A stretch of 54,168 nucleotides of DNA from Paenibacillus sabuli. Lineage in GTDB: Bacteria > Bacillota > Bacilli > Paenibacillales > Paenibacillaceae. Every line of letters starts with the position of its first letter. The first letter of the stretch is position 1. Below, piece after piece: positions 34,076 through 42,918 of the stretch. The position numbers and the translations under genes are program-made. The DNA lies in NCBI RefSeq assembly GCF_014705605.1, contig NZ_JACXIZ010000049.1, positions 1 through 54,168 on the forward strand, read 5' to 3'. The notes beneath the pieces were generated by a model. The model ran no database searches. It saw only the letters and a program-made list of their open reading frames with translations, and had not been told where the DNA came from.

Positions 34076-34150
34076 GAAGGCGAAACGGCGAAGACGTTTT
34101 GCGACCGAGCAAGCTTCGTCCCAAGAATTTATCAATTCAAGACGAATAGG
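34076..34150. repeat. Degenerate palindromic module
   Basis: GAAGGCGAAACGG (34076-34088), a short GC-containing gap, then CTTCGTCCCAAGAATTT (from 34114) and TTCAAGACGAATAGG. This is the same order of parts as the arrays at 32529 and 39805, but with several substitutions. Confidence 0.65.
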
Positions 34151-34280
34151 CTGGCGCCGTCCTTTTGCGGCGAAGCGAGTTGCTTTCTATACTTTTGAGA
34201 TAGGATATATACTCTAATAAATTCGTCGATCCCCGTTTCATTTCCTGCTTGACATCTGCGATTCCCAAAAAATAAACCAA

Positions 34281-34296
34281 TGTTCCACGTGGAACA
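34281..34296. promoter_or_regulatory. parS: parS site between noc and rsmG
   Basis: TGTTCCACGTGGAACA is a perfect 16-bp palindrome matching the parS consensus at 15 of 16 positions. Its symmetry extends four bases on each side (CCAA/TTGG). It is intergenic. Confidence 0.93.
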
Positions 34297-34361
34297 TTGG
34301 TATTATTATGACGCATCTGCGTCATCGCCGTCAACCAGAGCGATTCGGGTTGGCTTGACGT

Positions 34362-35078
34362 TTATAAGGGGGTTTTGGCCGGTGTGCCTGCCTTGCGCGG
34401 GTAAGCAGGCGGCGTTGCATCCGTTTTGTGTATCCATACAATGTGACGTTCGGATCTTTCTTGGGGCAGCTCCAATTGATCCACCTTTCTCACGGTCCCC
34501 TTCAGCTTTTTCAGGCTGTTCCCCGCTTCCTCTAGCTCAAGCCTTGGATCGGCCCCTTTCATCGCTGCAAAATGGCCTTGCGGGCGAACAAAGGGCAAGC
34601 ACAGCTCATTCAATACCGACAATCGAGCTACCGCTCTGGCACTCACCAGGTCGTAACGATCACGATGCTCTGTCCTGCGTGCGACATCCTCTGCACGACC
34701 GTGCACACCCTTCACATGCTTCAGCCCAAGCGCATCCGTCAATGCTTGCAAAAACTGAATGCGTTTGTTAAGGGAGTCAACAATGGTCACCCGCAGCTCG
34801 GGAAGCATAATCGCGATCGGCACGCTCGGGAAGCCTGCCCCGGAACCAATGTCAGCCATTGTATGAATGTTGTTCACACCTTGGGGAGCACGCATCATCA
34901 CCGTCAGGGAATCGTAAAAATGCTTCTCATATACGGCCTCGCGCTCGGTAATGCCGGTCAGATTCATACGTTCATTCCATTCGACCAGCATACGGTAATA
35001 GATCTCAAATTGCTCGGACTGCTCCAGGGACAACATTAGCCCTTGCTCTGCCAACCTTGATTCGAACCAATGCTTCAC
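34362..35078 (-). CDS. rsmG: 16S rRNA (guanine527-N7)-methyltransferase RsmG
   Basis: A 238-residue SAM-dependent enzyme (GidB) that methylates G527 of 16S rRNA; loss gives low-level streptomycin resistance in other bacteria. Visible features: N-terminal helix LEQSEQFEIYYRMLVEWNERMNLTGI split around WN-RMNLT, the SAM-binding ADIGSGAGFPSVPIAI, and VHGRAEDVAR with YDLVSARAVA. Length is normal. It lies three bases after mnmG and is last of the rpmH-to-rsmG set. Confidence 0.97.
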   Translation of the reverse strand: MKHWFESRLAEQGLMLSLEQSEQFEIYYRMLVEWNERMNLTGITEREAVYEKHFYDSLTVMMRAPQGVNNIHTMADIGSGAGFPSVPIAIMLPELRVTIVDSLNKRIQFLQALTDALGLKHVKGVHGRAEDVARRTEHRDRYDLVSARAVARLSVLNELCLPFVRPQGHFAAMKGADPRLELEEAGNSLKKLKGTVRKVDQLELPQERSERHIVWIHKTDATPPAYPRKAGTPAKTPL

Positions 35079-35081
35079 GTT

Positions 35082-36971
35082 CTACCCCCGAGCCGCGACG
35101 ACGCGGTTGTGATGCTCCATATACACCAGAAGGATCGAAATGTCAGCCGGTGTGACCCCGCCGATTCGGGAAGCTTGACCAATCGACAATGGCCGGATCT
35201 CGGTCAGCTTTTGTCTGGCTTCCGACGCCAAGCCACGCACATCCGCATAGTCGATATTGGCCGGAATTTTCTTTTTCTCCATCTTGCTCATTCGTTCCAC
35301 CTGCAGCAACTGCTTCTCAATATAGCCTGCATATTTGATCTGAATTTCCACCTGCTCCTTCATCTCGTCCGTCAGCTCCAGCGGAGACGGAATCAACGGC
35401 TCCAGGTGCGCGTAGGTCACTTCAGGGCGACGTAGCAATGACAGTGCGTCGGAAGTCTGAGTAATCGGCGCCGAACCCAGGCCCTGCAGCATCGACTGAA
35501 TCGGCTCATCGGGCTTGATTTTGACAGACTTGAGACGCTCGATTTCCTGCTGTACCCGCTCGCGTTTGACGAGAAATTTGCCGTGACGCTCCTCGCTGAT
35601 CAGGCCGAGCTGATAGCCCAGAGGGGTCAATCGCATATCCGCATTGTCGTGGCGGAGCAGCAAGCGGTACTCGGCACGGGAGGTCAACAGCCGATATGGA
35701 TCGTTCGTTCCCTTCGTGACGAGATCGTCAATCATAACTCCGATATAGCCTTGTGAACGCTCCAGCACGACCGGATCTTTGCCGAGCACCTTGCACGCTG
35801 CATTGATTCCGGCCATGATGCCCTGCCCCGCCGCTTCTTCATAGCCGGATGTGCCATTAATCTGTCCCGCTGTGAAGAGATACGGTACCCTCTTCGTCTC
35901 CAGTGTCGGCCAGAGCTGCGTCGGCACGACTGCATCATATTCGATGGCATAACCGTTGCGCATCATCTCGACGCGTTCGAGACCGGGGATCGAGCGCAAA
36001 ATTTTGAGCTGCACATCCTCGGGCATACTGGTAGAGAGCCCTTGTACGTAGTATTCCGATGTCTGCTTGCCCTCCGGCTCCAGGAAAATCTGATGCTTCG
36101 GCTTGTCGGCGAAGCGCACGATTTTATCCTCAATTGACGGACAATAGCGCGGCCCCGTCCCTTCGATTGCGCCAGAGAACATAGGGGCGCGGTGCAGATT
36201 GTCGTTGATAATCTGATGCGTTTCGGCCGAGGTATAGGTCAGCCAGCATGGCAGTTGCTCGTTATCCGCATAGAGCGTTTCGTAGGAAAAAAACTTCGGC
36301 TTTACGTCGCCCGGTTGAATCTCCGTCTTGTCGAAGTCGATTGTATCCTTATGGACGCGCGGCGGCGTGCCGGTTTTAAAGCGCACCAGATCAAAGCCCA
36401 GTTCACGCAAGCTTTCGGACAGCTTGACGGAAGGCTGTTGATTGTTAGGGCCGCTTTCGTAGATCAGCTCGCCCATAATAATTTTACCGCGCAAATACGT
36501 GCCTGTCGTCAGGACGACCGATTTGGCACGGTAGATCGCACCTGTTTTGGTGACCAGACCGGTACAAGCACCGTCCTCCACCAGCAGCTCCTCCGCCATG
36601 CCCTGGCGCAAGGTAAGGCGCGGCGTTTCTTCAATCGTTTTTTTCATCATGTGCTGATACAGAAATTTGTCGGCCTGCGCCCGCAGCGCATGGACCGCCG
36701 GCCCCTTGCCGGTATTCAACATTCGCATTTGAATATATGTTTTGTCGATGTTGCGCCCCATCTCCCCGCCGAGCGCATCGATTTCCCGCACGACATGGCC
36801 TTTGGCCGGGCCGCCAATCGACGGATTGCACGGCATGAAGGCCACCATATCCAGATTGATCGTCAACAGCAGAGTTTCGCATCCCATGCGCGCCGCGGCA
36901 AGTGCCGCCTCGCAGCCGGCATGACCGGCGCCGATGACGATAATATCGTAGTTTCCCGCTTCGTACGTCAT
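35082..36971 (-). CDS. mnmG: tRNA uridine-5-carboxymethylaminomethyl modification protein MnmG
   Basis: A 629-residue FAD enzyme (GidA) that, with MnmE, installs the cmnm5 group on wobble U34. The dinucleotide-binding motif [19 protein letters not shown] is at the N-terminus. Family blocks are [23 protein letters not shown] and the C-terminal helical domain [19 protein letters not shown], which binds MnmE. Length equals the family norm. It lies 18 bases after mnmE. Confidence 0.98.
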   Translation of the reverse strand: MTYEAGNYDIIVIGAGHAGCEAALAAARMGCETLLLTINLDMVAFMPCNPSIGGPAKGHVVREIDALGGEMGRNIDKTYIQMRMLNTGKGPAVHALRAQADKFLYQHMMKKTIEETPRLTLRQGMAEELLVEDGACTGLVTKTGAIYRAKSVVLTTGTYLRGKIIMGELIYESGPNNQQPSVKLSESLRELGFDLVRFKTGTPPRVHKDTIDFDKTEIQPGDVKPKFFSYETLYADNEQLPCWLTYTSAETHQIINDNLHRAPMFSGAIEGTGPRYCPSIEDKIVRFADKPKHQIFLEPEGKQTSEYYVQGLSTSMPEDVQLKILRSIPGLERVEMMRNGYAIEYDAVVPTQLWPTLETKRVPYLFTAGQINGTSGYEEAAGQGIMAGINAACKVLGKDPVVLERSQGYIGVMIDDLVTKGTNDPYRLLTSRAEYRLLLRHDNADMRLTPLGYQLGLISEERHGKFLVKRERVQQEIERLKSVKIKPDEPIQSMLQGLGSAPITQTSDALSLLRRPEVTYAHLEPLIPSPLELTDEMKEQVEIQIKYAGYIEKQLLQVERMSKMEKKKIPANIDYADVRGLASEARQKLTEIRPLSIGQASRIGGVTPADISILLVYMEHHNRVVAARG

Positions 36972-36989
36972 GTTGTCTTCTCCTTCCTC

Positions 36990-38369
36990 TTATTTTCCGA
37001 GACAGAATTGCGAAAAAATCTGATCGATTAACGAATCGCCGGCGTTCTCGCCATTGATCTCGCCCAAGCGCTCCCAGGCGGTACGTACGTCGATCTGGAT
37101 CAAATCAATCGGAATCCCCGCGTCGGCCGCATCGATCGCATCCGCAGCCGCAGCCTTCGCTTGCTTCAACAACGCGATATGCCGCGCATTGCTGACATAA
37201 GTCAGATCCGCAGACTCCAGCTCGCCCGCGAAAAAGATCGTGCGAATCGCGTCCCCCAACTGCTCAAGTCCTTGCTCCTGCAAGACTGACATCTGCACAA
37301 GCTGCGGCTCGGGCATTTGCTCCAGCACCTGCTCCAGCTCAAGCCGGCGTGGCAGGTCGCTTTTGTTCAAAATTACGATGCATTGGCGGCTGCGCAACTG
37401 CGCGAGCAGCTCGCGCTCGTCCTCATGCAGCGCATTGCCGGCACTCAGGACGAACAAGATCAAATCCGCATCGACGATAGCCGCGCGCGAGCGCGCTACG
37501 CCGATCTGTTCAACCGTATCGAGTGTCTCTCGAATACCCGCCGTATCGAGCAGCTTGAGCGGAATCCCTCCCACCGTCACATACTCTTCGATCACATCCC
37601 GCGTCGTACCGGGAATATCGGTCACGATAGCCCGGTTATCCTGCGCCAGCGCATTGAGCAACGAAGACTTGCCGACATTGGGCCGGCCGACAATAGCCGT
37701 CGTAATGCCTTCGCGCAATATTTTGCCCTCGTTCGCGGTGCGCAGCAGCTCATCCACGCGCGAAATGACTTTGCCGCATTGCGTGCGAATGTAATCGGCC
37801 GTCATCGCTTCCACGTCATGCTCGGGATAATCAATGTTAACCTCAATATGCGCCAGCAGCTCGATCAGTTCGCCGCGCAGCCCTTGAATCATGCGCGCCA
37901 GACGGCCGTCGACCTGCTTGAGCGCAATCGCCGATGCCCGGTCCGACTTGGCGCGAATCAGATCCATGACCGCTTCGGCCTGCGTCAGATCGATTCGGCC
38001 GTTCAGGAAAGCCCGCCTCGTGAATTCACCTGGCTCAGCCGCACGCAATCCAGGCTGACGCAGCACAAGATCAAGCACTTGCTTGACCGAAATAAACCCG
38101 CCATGCGTGCTGATTTCCACGACATCCTCGGCTGTGAAGGAGCGCGGTCCGCGCATCACCGTAACGAGCACTTCCTCGATGGCCTCACCCGTTTGCGGAT
38201 CGACAATACGGCCGTAATGCACCGTGTGCGATTCGACCTCGCCTAGCTTGCTTTTGGAACGAAACATGCGCTCCACCGCAGGGACTGCTTCAACTCCGCT
38301 TACCCGTATAACGGCAATGCCGCCCTCTCCCACAGCGGTCGAGATAGCGGCAATCGTATCCAGTATCAT
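36990..38369 (-). CDS. mnmE: tRNA modification GTPase MnmE
   Basis: A 459-residue potassium-dependent GTPase (TrmE/ThdF), partner of MnmG. N-terminal tetrahydrofolate-binding domain (DTIAAISTAVGEGGIAVIRVSG), helical domain, an inserted G domain with GRPNVGKSSLLN, DIPGTTRD and NKSD, and the C-terminal FCLGK, whose cysteine is the family's catalytic residue. The ATG at 38369 gives the standard N-terminus; a GTG four codons upstream overlaps the AGAGGTG site and is less likely. It lies 32 bases after jag. Confidence 0.98.
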   Translation of the reverse strand: MILDTIAAISTAVGEGGIAVIRVSGVEAVPAVERMFRSKSKLGEVESHTVHYGRIVDPQTGEAIEEVLVTVMRGPRSFTAEDVVEISTHGGFISVKQVLDLVLRQPGLRAAEPGEFTRRAFLNGRIDLTQAEAVMDLIRAKSDRASAIALKQVDGRLARMIQGLRGELIELLAHIEVNIDYPEHDVEAMTADYIRTQCGKVISRVDELLRTANEGKILREGITTAIVGRPNVGKSSLLNALAQDNRAIVTDIPGTTRDVIEEYVTVGGIPLKLLDTAGIRETLDTVEQIGVARSRAAIVDADLILFVLSAGNALHEDERELLAQLRSRQCIVILNKSDLPRRLELEQVLEQMPEPQLVQMSVLQEQGLEQLGDAIRTIFFAGELESADLTYVSNARHIALLKQAKAAAADAIDAADAGIPIDLIQIDVRTAWERLGEINGENAGDSLIDQIFSQFCLGK

Positions 38370-38401
38370 AGGCTTTGACACCTCTATGTTGTCATGCTTT
38401 T

Positions 38402-39028
38402 TTATGACGTTCTCATCGCAATCACGACGCGTCGATTCGGATCGTCGCCTGTGCTGTGCGTCTTCACACGCGGATGTTGGATCAGCCGGGTGTGGATGAC
38501 TTTGCGCTCATGGGCCGGCATCGGCTCGAGCACGACTTCCTTACGCGTCCGAATGACGCGACTGGCCAAACGATCGGCCAAATCTTCCAAGGTCTGGCGC
38601 CTGCGCGCGCGAAAATTCTCGGCATCGAGCACGATGCGAAGATACTCGTCGGCATGACGATTGGCAACAATATTGGTCAAGTACTGCAAAGCATCCAGCG
38701 TCTGGCCGCGACGGCCGATCATCATGCCCAGCTCGTCTCCGCCGACGAGCTCCAGCCGCACGCTGTCATCCTCGTCGGCGCGAGAGATTCGCACCGATAA
38801 TCCCATCGCTTCCGCCACCTCGCGCAGGAAGCGCTCCGCCTCCCCTACCGGATCGGGCAGCACCTCCAGTTCAACCTTTGCTTCTTTGACCCCGATAAGA
38901 CCAAACAGCCCTTTTGCGGGCTGCTCCAGTACGGTGGTCCGTACGCGATCTTCGGTCACTTGCAATTGTGCCAATCCATTCGCTACCGCATCTTCGATCG
39001 TCTTGCCCGATGCAACGAGCGTTTTCAT
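38402..39028 (-). CDS. jag: RNA-binding protein KhpB (Jag, SpoIIIJ-associated)
   Basis: A 208-residue RNA-binding protein. The Jag N-terminal domain (about 1-50, KTLVASGKTIEDAV, GLFGLIGVKEAKVE) is followed by a KH domain (about 75-150, GMMIGRRGQTLDALQYL) and an R3H domain (MPAHERKVIHTRLIQHPRVKTHS split over its helix, with R-x3-H). It overlaps yidC by four bases, so the two are translationally coupled, as is usual. In other Bacillota KhpB with KhpA affects cell elongation and small-RNA biology. Confidence 0.96.
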   Translation of the reverse strand: MKTLVASGKTIEDAVANGLAQLQVTEDRVRTTVLEQPAKGLFGLIGVKEAKVELEVLPDPVGEAERFLREVAEAMGLSVRISRADEDDSVRLELVGGDELGMMIGRRGQTLDALQYLTNIVANRHADEYLRIVLDAENFRARRRQTLEDLADRLASRVIRTRKEVVLEPMPAHERKVIHTRLIQHPRVKTHSTGDDPNRRVVIAMRTS

Positions 39029-39792
39029 TTTGCAGGAACCTCCTTGCCTTTATCCGAATTGCGGACATACAGGAAGTAGTTCTGAGTAATGGTGTAAATA
39101 TTGCTGTAGATCCAGTACAGCGGAAGCGCGGCCGGGAACGAAATGGCCATAACGAAGATCAGTACCGGGAAAATAAGCAAAATCATTTGCATCGGGTTAT
39201 TCGGCTGCTGCGGCATCATCTTCGACTGCACAAACGTCGTAATCGCCGCGATTACCGGCAGAATGAAGTAAGGGTCCTTCTCCCCCAGCTGGAGCCACAA
39301 AAATGTATGCTCGCGTATATCGGCATTCCAGTAAATTGCATTGTAAAGGGCAATGAAAATCGGCATCTGCACAATCAGCGGCAGACATCCGGCAAGCGGA
39401 TTGACCTGATGCTTTTGGAACAGCTTCATCGTCTCTTCCTGCTGCTTTTGCGGATTATCCTTGTACTTCTCGCGAATCTGCTTCATCTCAGGCTGCAGCG
39501 CCTGCATGGCCTTGGAGCTTCGATATTGCTTCAGCGTCAACGGCAGAATGATTGTTCTTACTATAATAGTAAGCAACAAGATCGACAGCCCGTACGACCC
39601 GCCGAACCAATCGGCGAAGGTATCGAGCATGGTCGCGAAGTAATACACGACGTTGCGCTCCCAGAAGTTACCGTTCTTCAAGTCCCCTGTGTCCATCGTA
39701 TGGTCGAGCGGCGCGCAGCCGGCCAGCACCACCATTAGCGCAAGCATTGCCAATATAAGCAGCCATCTTTTTCGTAAAATCCGGGACAACAT
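39025..39792 (-). CDS. yidC: Membrane protein insertase YidC (SpoIIIJ/OxaA type)
   Basis: A 255-residue lipoprotein insertase that places proteins in the membrane alone or with SecYEG. The signal peptide ends in lipobox VLAGC (Cys26). Five core helices follow, with the conserved LKQYRSSKAMQALQPEMKQI loop, the hydrophilic-groove arginine in IIVRTIILPLTLKQY, and the LAGCLPLIVQMPIFIALY block. The start at 39792 has GGAGAGGAG before it; a start 10 codons upstream is inside the repeat and is rejected. It lies 239 bases after rnpA; the gap contains palindromic modules. Confidence 0.97.
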   Translation of the reverse strand: MLSRILRKRWLLILAMLALMVVLAGCAPLDHTMDTGDLKNGNFWERNVVYYFATMLDTFADWFGGSYGLSILLLTIIVRTIILPLTLKQYRSSKAMQALQPEMKQIREKYKDNPQKQQEETMKLFQKHQVNPLAGCLPLIVQMPIFIALYNAIYWNADIREHTFLWLQLGEKDPYFILPVIAAITTFVQSKMMPQQPNNPMQMILLIFPVLIFVMAISFPAALPLYWIYSNIYTITQNYFLYVRNSDKGKEVPAK

Positions 39793-39804
39793 CAAAACTC
39801 CTCT

Positions 39805-39958
39805 CCAAGGCGAAACGGACAAGCCGTTCTTTTACGGCGCAGCGAGTTTCGTTCCGAGAAATTTAGAAAAGCATAAGCGAAATCCTATGCTTTCTATAAT
39901 TTCAAGGCGAAACGGACAAGCCGTTCTTTTACGGGCGCAGCGAGTTTCGTTCCGAGAA
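39805..39958. repeat. Palindromic module array between rnpA and yidC
   Basis: A 55-bp unit from CAAGGCGAAACGG to GTTTCGTTCCGAGAA occurs at 39806-39860 and 39903-39958, identical apart from one added G. It encloses a hairpin (AAGCCGTTCTTTTACGG type). The interval (39861-39902) is AT-rich with arms AGAAAAGCATA/TATGCTTTCT. Same family as 32529-32908. It lies in the yidC leader region of a conserved operon. Confidence 0.88.
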
Positions 39959-40031
39959 GCCACGCGTTCATTCTCAACTATATCACATATTCTGGGACAA
40001 GGAAACAGAACCTGCGGCTTGTCCGGATCGC

Positions 40032-40373
40032 TTAGCGTGACAACAATTTCGCCTTGCGAAGCACATGCAGCACACTGCGCTCCAAATCCTTTGAACGCAT
40101 GCCGATGGCAGGTCGACGCGCAATCAGAATAAAGTCCACATGCTTCCCGATCCGATCCGCCTGCAGCCGCACGATTTCTTTGAGCACCCTTCGCATCCGG
40201 TTGCGCACGACGGCATTGCCCAGCTTTTTGCTGACCGACACGCCCATCCGGAAGTGCTCCACCTCCGGCGTGCGCTTCCAGTACACGACGAGCTGGCTAT
40301 TCGCAAACGAACGGCCGCCTCGATATATGCGGTTAAAGTCCTGTCTGTTCCTCAGGCGCAGCTTACGTTGCAC
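40032..40373 (-). CDS. rnpA: Ribonuclease P protein component
   Basis: A 113-residue basic protein that assists RNase P RNA in 5' maturation of tRNA. Signature blocks: KLRLRNRQDFNRIYRGG, the RNR motif in GNAVVRNRMRRVLKEIVR and DFILIARRPAI. GTG start with GGTGGATGG upstream. Length is typical. It lies 99 bases after rpmH in the universal rpmH-rnpA order. Confidence 0.97.
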   Translation of the reverse strand: MQRKLRLRNRQDFNRIYRGGRSFANSQLVVYWKRTPEVEHFRMGVSVSKKLGNAVVRNRMRRVLKEIVRLQADRIGKHVDFILIARRPAIGMRSKDLERSVLHVLRKAKLLSR

Positions 40374-40472
40374 GGACCATCCACCGAACCTTCTTCATAT
40401 ATTTCAAGCCTTCCCATATTTCCATAAAAAAAGACCACCGAACGTGGCCTTTCCCTCGAAACATCATTTGCT

Positions 40473-40607
40473 CTATGCGCTCAGTACTTTTCTTCCCTTT
40501 TTGCGGCGAGCGGTCAGTACCTTGCGTCCATTTTTCGTGCTCATCCGTTTACGGAAGCCGTGCACCTTTTTGCGCTTGCTCACGTTCGGCCGAAATGTCG
40601 GTCTCAT
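40473..40607 (-). CDS. rpmH: 50S ribosomal protein L34
   Basis: A 44-residue, very basic protein reading [18 protein letters not shown] and then [19 protein letters not shown], ending GRKVLSA with TAG at 40473-40475. An AAGGAGGTGCAGG ribosome-binding site lies just upstream. It is the normal left neighbour of dnaA and has a strong divergent promoter within the oriC region. Confidence 0.98.
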   Translation of the reverse strand: MRPTFRPNVSKRKKVHGFRKRMSTKNGRKVLTARRKKGRKVLSA

Positions 40608-40739
40608 CGATCCTGCACCTCCTTACATGAACGATCTCAATATTGCTTCTTCTATTGGGTCATCCGCACACGGCGCGGTCTGTCCCTCAACCGTGGCAGC
40701 CGTACCATTACCTCATGCAAGCAGAAAACACCAGCTATC

Positions 40740-40768
40740 ATTATCGCACGGTTATCCTCAAAAGTCAA
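40740..40768 (-). promoter_or_regulatory. rpmH promoter
   Basis: On the minus strand, TTGACT (40768-40763), a 17-base spacer ending TGC and GATAAT (40745-40740), an extended -10. Predicted leader of about 125 bases. Confidence 0.82.
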
Positions 40769-40954
40769 GGTTCCACGTGCGTTCCCTTCTTTCCCCTTTG
40801 ATTCGCCATTCATCCACAGGATCGGTCCCGCTTCAACAAATTTAACAACATGTGGACAACATTTTCAGTCGTTTACGCGAATGCTGTCGAATCTTAACAA
40901 GTTATAAACAATATCTAGTGTTGTATATAACTGCGTCATACAAGTTGTTGATAA

Positions 40955-40963
40955 TGTGGATAA
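40955..40963. promoter_or_regulatory. DnaA box, perfect
   Basis: TGTGGATAA, the exact complement of TTATCCACA, 15 bases upstream of the dnaA -35 hexamer. It is well placed for DnaA autorepression. Confidence 0.92.
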
Positions 40964-40977
40964 AATCGTTCGTGCCA

Positions 40978-41006
40978 TTGAATTCAAGGGGTTATTTTGC
41001 TATGAT
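40978..41006 (+). promoter_or_regulatory. dnaA promoter
   Basis: TTGAAT (40978-40983), a 17-base spacer ending TGC, and TATGAT (41001-41006), an extended -10. It predicts a leader of nearly 300 bases before the GTG start. Perfect DnaA boxes lie on both sides. Confidence 0.8.
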
Positions 41007-41060
41007 AGATTTGTTTTTGATGTGGACGGCTATGGCAATGCCCGCGTTTTATTAACAGCC

Positions 41061-41069
41061 TGTGGATAA
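41061..41069. promoter_or_regulatory. DnaA box, perfect
   Basis: TGTGGATAA within the dnaA leader, about 55 bases downstream of the -10. Confidence 0.92.
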
Positions 41070-41188
41070 CATTGTGAACAATTTTCATCCCCATCGTATA
41101 ACTCCACCTACATAATTCTTAATAATGTGGATTATATTTCGACGAATTCCCCGCCCTCGGACGGCGAAAAACGATACTGACGCTCAAA

Positions 41189-41219
41189 GTCTCCCGCCAG
41201 CTGCAACGCTCCGGGAGAC
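41189..41219 (+). promoter_or_regulatory. dnaA leader hairpin
   Basis: GTCTCCCG (41189-41196) pairs with CGGGAGAC (41212-41219) around a 15-nt loop, 87 bases before the start codon. No T-run follows, so it is not a terminator. Confidence 0.55.
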
Positions 41220-41306
41220 GTTTCGCGTCTTATGACAAGCCCGGACACGCGCCTACACAGGAGCTCGGCTTGTCTAACGCACCCTACGGACAAGGAGTGA
41301 CATGCT

Positions 41307-42662
41307 GTGGATCGCGATACGCATGAAGTCTGGCAGCAGGTGCTGTCAATCATTCAATCCAAACTGAGCAAGCCGAGCTTCGATACCTGGTTCAAGGCCA
41401 CCAAAGCGTCTATGATCGGAGAAGATCTGCTTGTCATTACTGCGCCGACGACATTCGCCGCAGAGTGGCTGGAGAGTCGATACACCAAGCTCGTGCGCGC
41501 CACGCTACAGGATTTTCTCGGCAGAACAATCGACATTCGCTTTGCTATCGAAGAAGACAAGCCGCCCGAACCGGCAGCGCCTTATCCGGCGAAGCCGGCT
41601 CCGATGCCGGTTCAGGAAGAGTCGTTCTCGCATATGCTCAATCCCAAATATTCTTTCGACAGCTTTGTCATCGGCTCGAACAACCGTTTTGCGCACGCAG
41701 CTTCGCTGGCGGTGGCGGAAGCGCCAGCCAAGGCGTACAACCCGCTGTTTCTCTATGGAGGCGTTGGACTTGGCAAGACGCATTTGATGCATGCGATCGG
41801 CCACTACATCTTGGAGCATAATCCGCACATGCGCGTGCTCTATATTTCTTCCGAAAAATTTACCAACGAGTTCATTAATGCCATTCGGGACAACCGCGGC
41901 GAAAATTTTCGGATTAAATATCGCAATATCGACGTTTTACTCATTGACGACATTCAGTTTTTGGCGGGCAAGGAGCAAACGCAGGAAGAATTTTTCCATA
42001 CCTTCAACGCGCTCCACGAAGAACGCAAACAAATCATCATTTCCAGCGACCGGCCGCCCAAGGAAATCCCGACGCTCGAGGAACGGCTGCGCTCGCGCTT
42101 TGAATGGGGCCTGATCACCGATATTCAACCGCCGGATCTGGAGACGCGGATCGCCATTCTGCGCAAAAAAGCAAAAGCGGACAATCTGGATATTCCAAAC
42201 GAGGCGATGATCTATATCGCCAATCAGATCGATACCAACATCCGCGAGCTGGAGGGCGCGCTGATTCGCGTCGTCGCCTATTCCTCGCTGATCAATCAAG
42301 ATATCTCGTCTCATTTGGCAGCGGAAGCGCTCAAGGATATTATTCCGTCGACGCGTCCCAAAATGATTACCATTCAGGATATTCAGCAGCGCGTCGGTGA
42401 ATATTACGGCCTCAAGCTGGAGGACTTCAAGGCGCGCAAACGGACCAAGGCCGTCGCATTTCCAAGGCAAATCGCCATGCACCTGGCCCGCGAGCTCACT
42501 GAATTCTCCTTGCCCAAAATCGGCGAAGCTTTCGGCGGACGCGACCATACGACTGTCATTCATGCGCACGAGAAAATTAGCCAGCAGCTCAAGGTGGACC
42601 AAGAACTGTACAAGATCGTGCAGACACTGTCCGAACGAATCAAAAGCCACACGCATGCCTAG
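41307..42662 (+). CDS. dnaA: Chromosomal replication initiator protein DnaA
   Basis: A 451-residue initiator. Domain I (about 1-80, [21 protein letters not shown]), a short Pro-rich linker (about 85-108), AAA+ domain III with Walker [10 protein letters not shown] (151-159), Walker [10 protein letters not shown] (211-219) and sensor [16 protein letters not shown], and DNA-binding domain IV with the signature [19 protein letters not shown] start with CAAGGAGTGACAT upstream. Length matches Bacillus DnaA (446). It opens the origin between dnaA and dnaN and probably represses its own promoter through the flanking boxes. Confidence 0.99.
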   Translation: MDRDTHEVWQQVLSIIQSKLSKPSFDTWFKATKASMIGEDLLVITAPTTFAAEWLESRYTKLVRATLQDFLGRTIDIRFAIEEDKPPEPAAPYPAKPAPMPVQEESFSHMLNPKYSFDSFVIGSNNRFAHAASLAVAEAPAKAYNPLFLYGGVGLGKTHLMHAIGHYILEHNPHMRVLYISSEKFTNEFINAIRDNRGENFRIKYRNIDVLLIDDIQFLAGKEQTQEEFFHTFNALHEERKQIIISSDRPPKEIPTLEERLRSRFEWGLITDIQPPDLETRIAILRKKAKADNLDIPNEAMIYIANQIDTNIRELEGALIRVVAYSSLINQDISSHLAAEALKDIIPSTRPKMITIQDIQQRVGEYYGLKLEDFKARKRTKAVAFPRQIAMHLARELTEFSLPKIGEAFGGRDHTTVIHAHEKISQQLKVDQELYKIVQTLSERIKSHTHA

Positions 42663-42918
42663 ACAAAAGGCTCCCGGTTCGGGGCCCGGACAGCACAAAA
42701 CACGTAGCGCCGTCAAAGGACGTCTTGTCCGAATCGTCATGCGCATACACCTGTGTACAACAGAGCAAGCCCATTCACAAGCTATGCACATGTGGATAAG
42801 CTTGCTCCGTCTGCGTTTTCTTGGCTTATCCACATATCCAGCGCCCCTACTACGACTTCTACTAAAAGAATGTTAAAATAACTTAAATACTAGCGGCTGC
42901 AATTAGGAGTGAATCGCG
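42663..42918. other. oriC: dnaA-dnaN intergenic region: unwinding half of oriC
   Basis: Contains two perfect DnaA boxes in opposite orientation (42791-42799 TGTGGATAA; 42826-42834 TTATCCACA) plus a weaker TGTGTACAA at 42752. A GC-rich GCGCCCC follows, then a trinucleotide run CTACTACGACTTCTACTA (42847-42864) and an AT-rich stretch (42865-42890). This order, box, GC patch, DnaA-trio, AT-rich unwinding element, is that of the B. subtilis basal unwinding system. Confidence 0.88.

Larger units (their letters stand above)
33793..34361. other. noc-rsmG intergenic region with parS and degenerate repeats
   Basis: 569 bases without a supported gene. It holds a perfect-palindrome parS (34281-34296) and degenerate copies of the palindromic module (34076-34150, possibly also around 33850-33900). 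Small minus frames (33878-34135, 34137-34334) look like chance frames through repeats. Confidence 0.6.
40608..41306. other. oriC: rpmH-dnaA intergenic region: upstream half of oriC
   Basis: 699 bases carrying divergent rpmH and dnaA promoters and a set of DnaA boxes: two perfect TGTGGATAA (40955-40963, 41061-41069), three one-mismatch boxes (40810-40818 TCATCCACA; 40851-40859 TGTGGACAA; 41126-41134 TGTGGATTA) and a weaker one at 40902-40910. Bacillus-type origins are bipartite with boxes on both sides of dnaA; this is the incA/B-like half. A leader hairpin lies at 41189-41219. Confidence 0.9.

Noticed and set aside
40777-40786. Third parS-like CACGTG at the rpmH promoter
   Set aside because: TTCCACGTGCGTTCC keeps only the CACGTG core and one arm; the other arm lacks GAAACA.
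41001-41055. Short upstream open frame in the dnaA leader (starting at the -10 ATG)
   Set aside because: Its start lies in the promoter -10 and would not be in the transcript; no ribosome-binding site.
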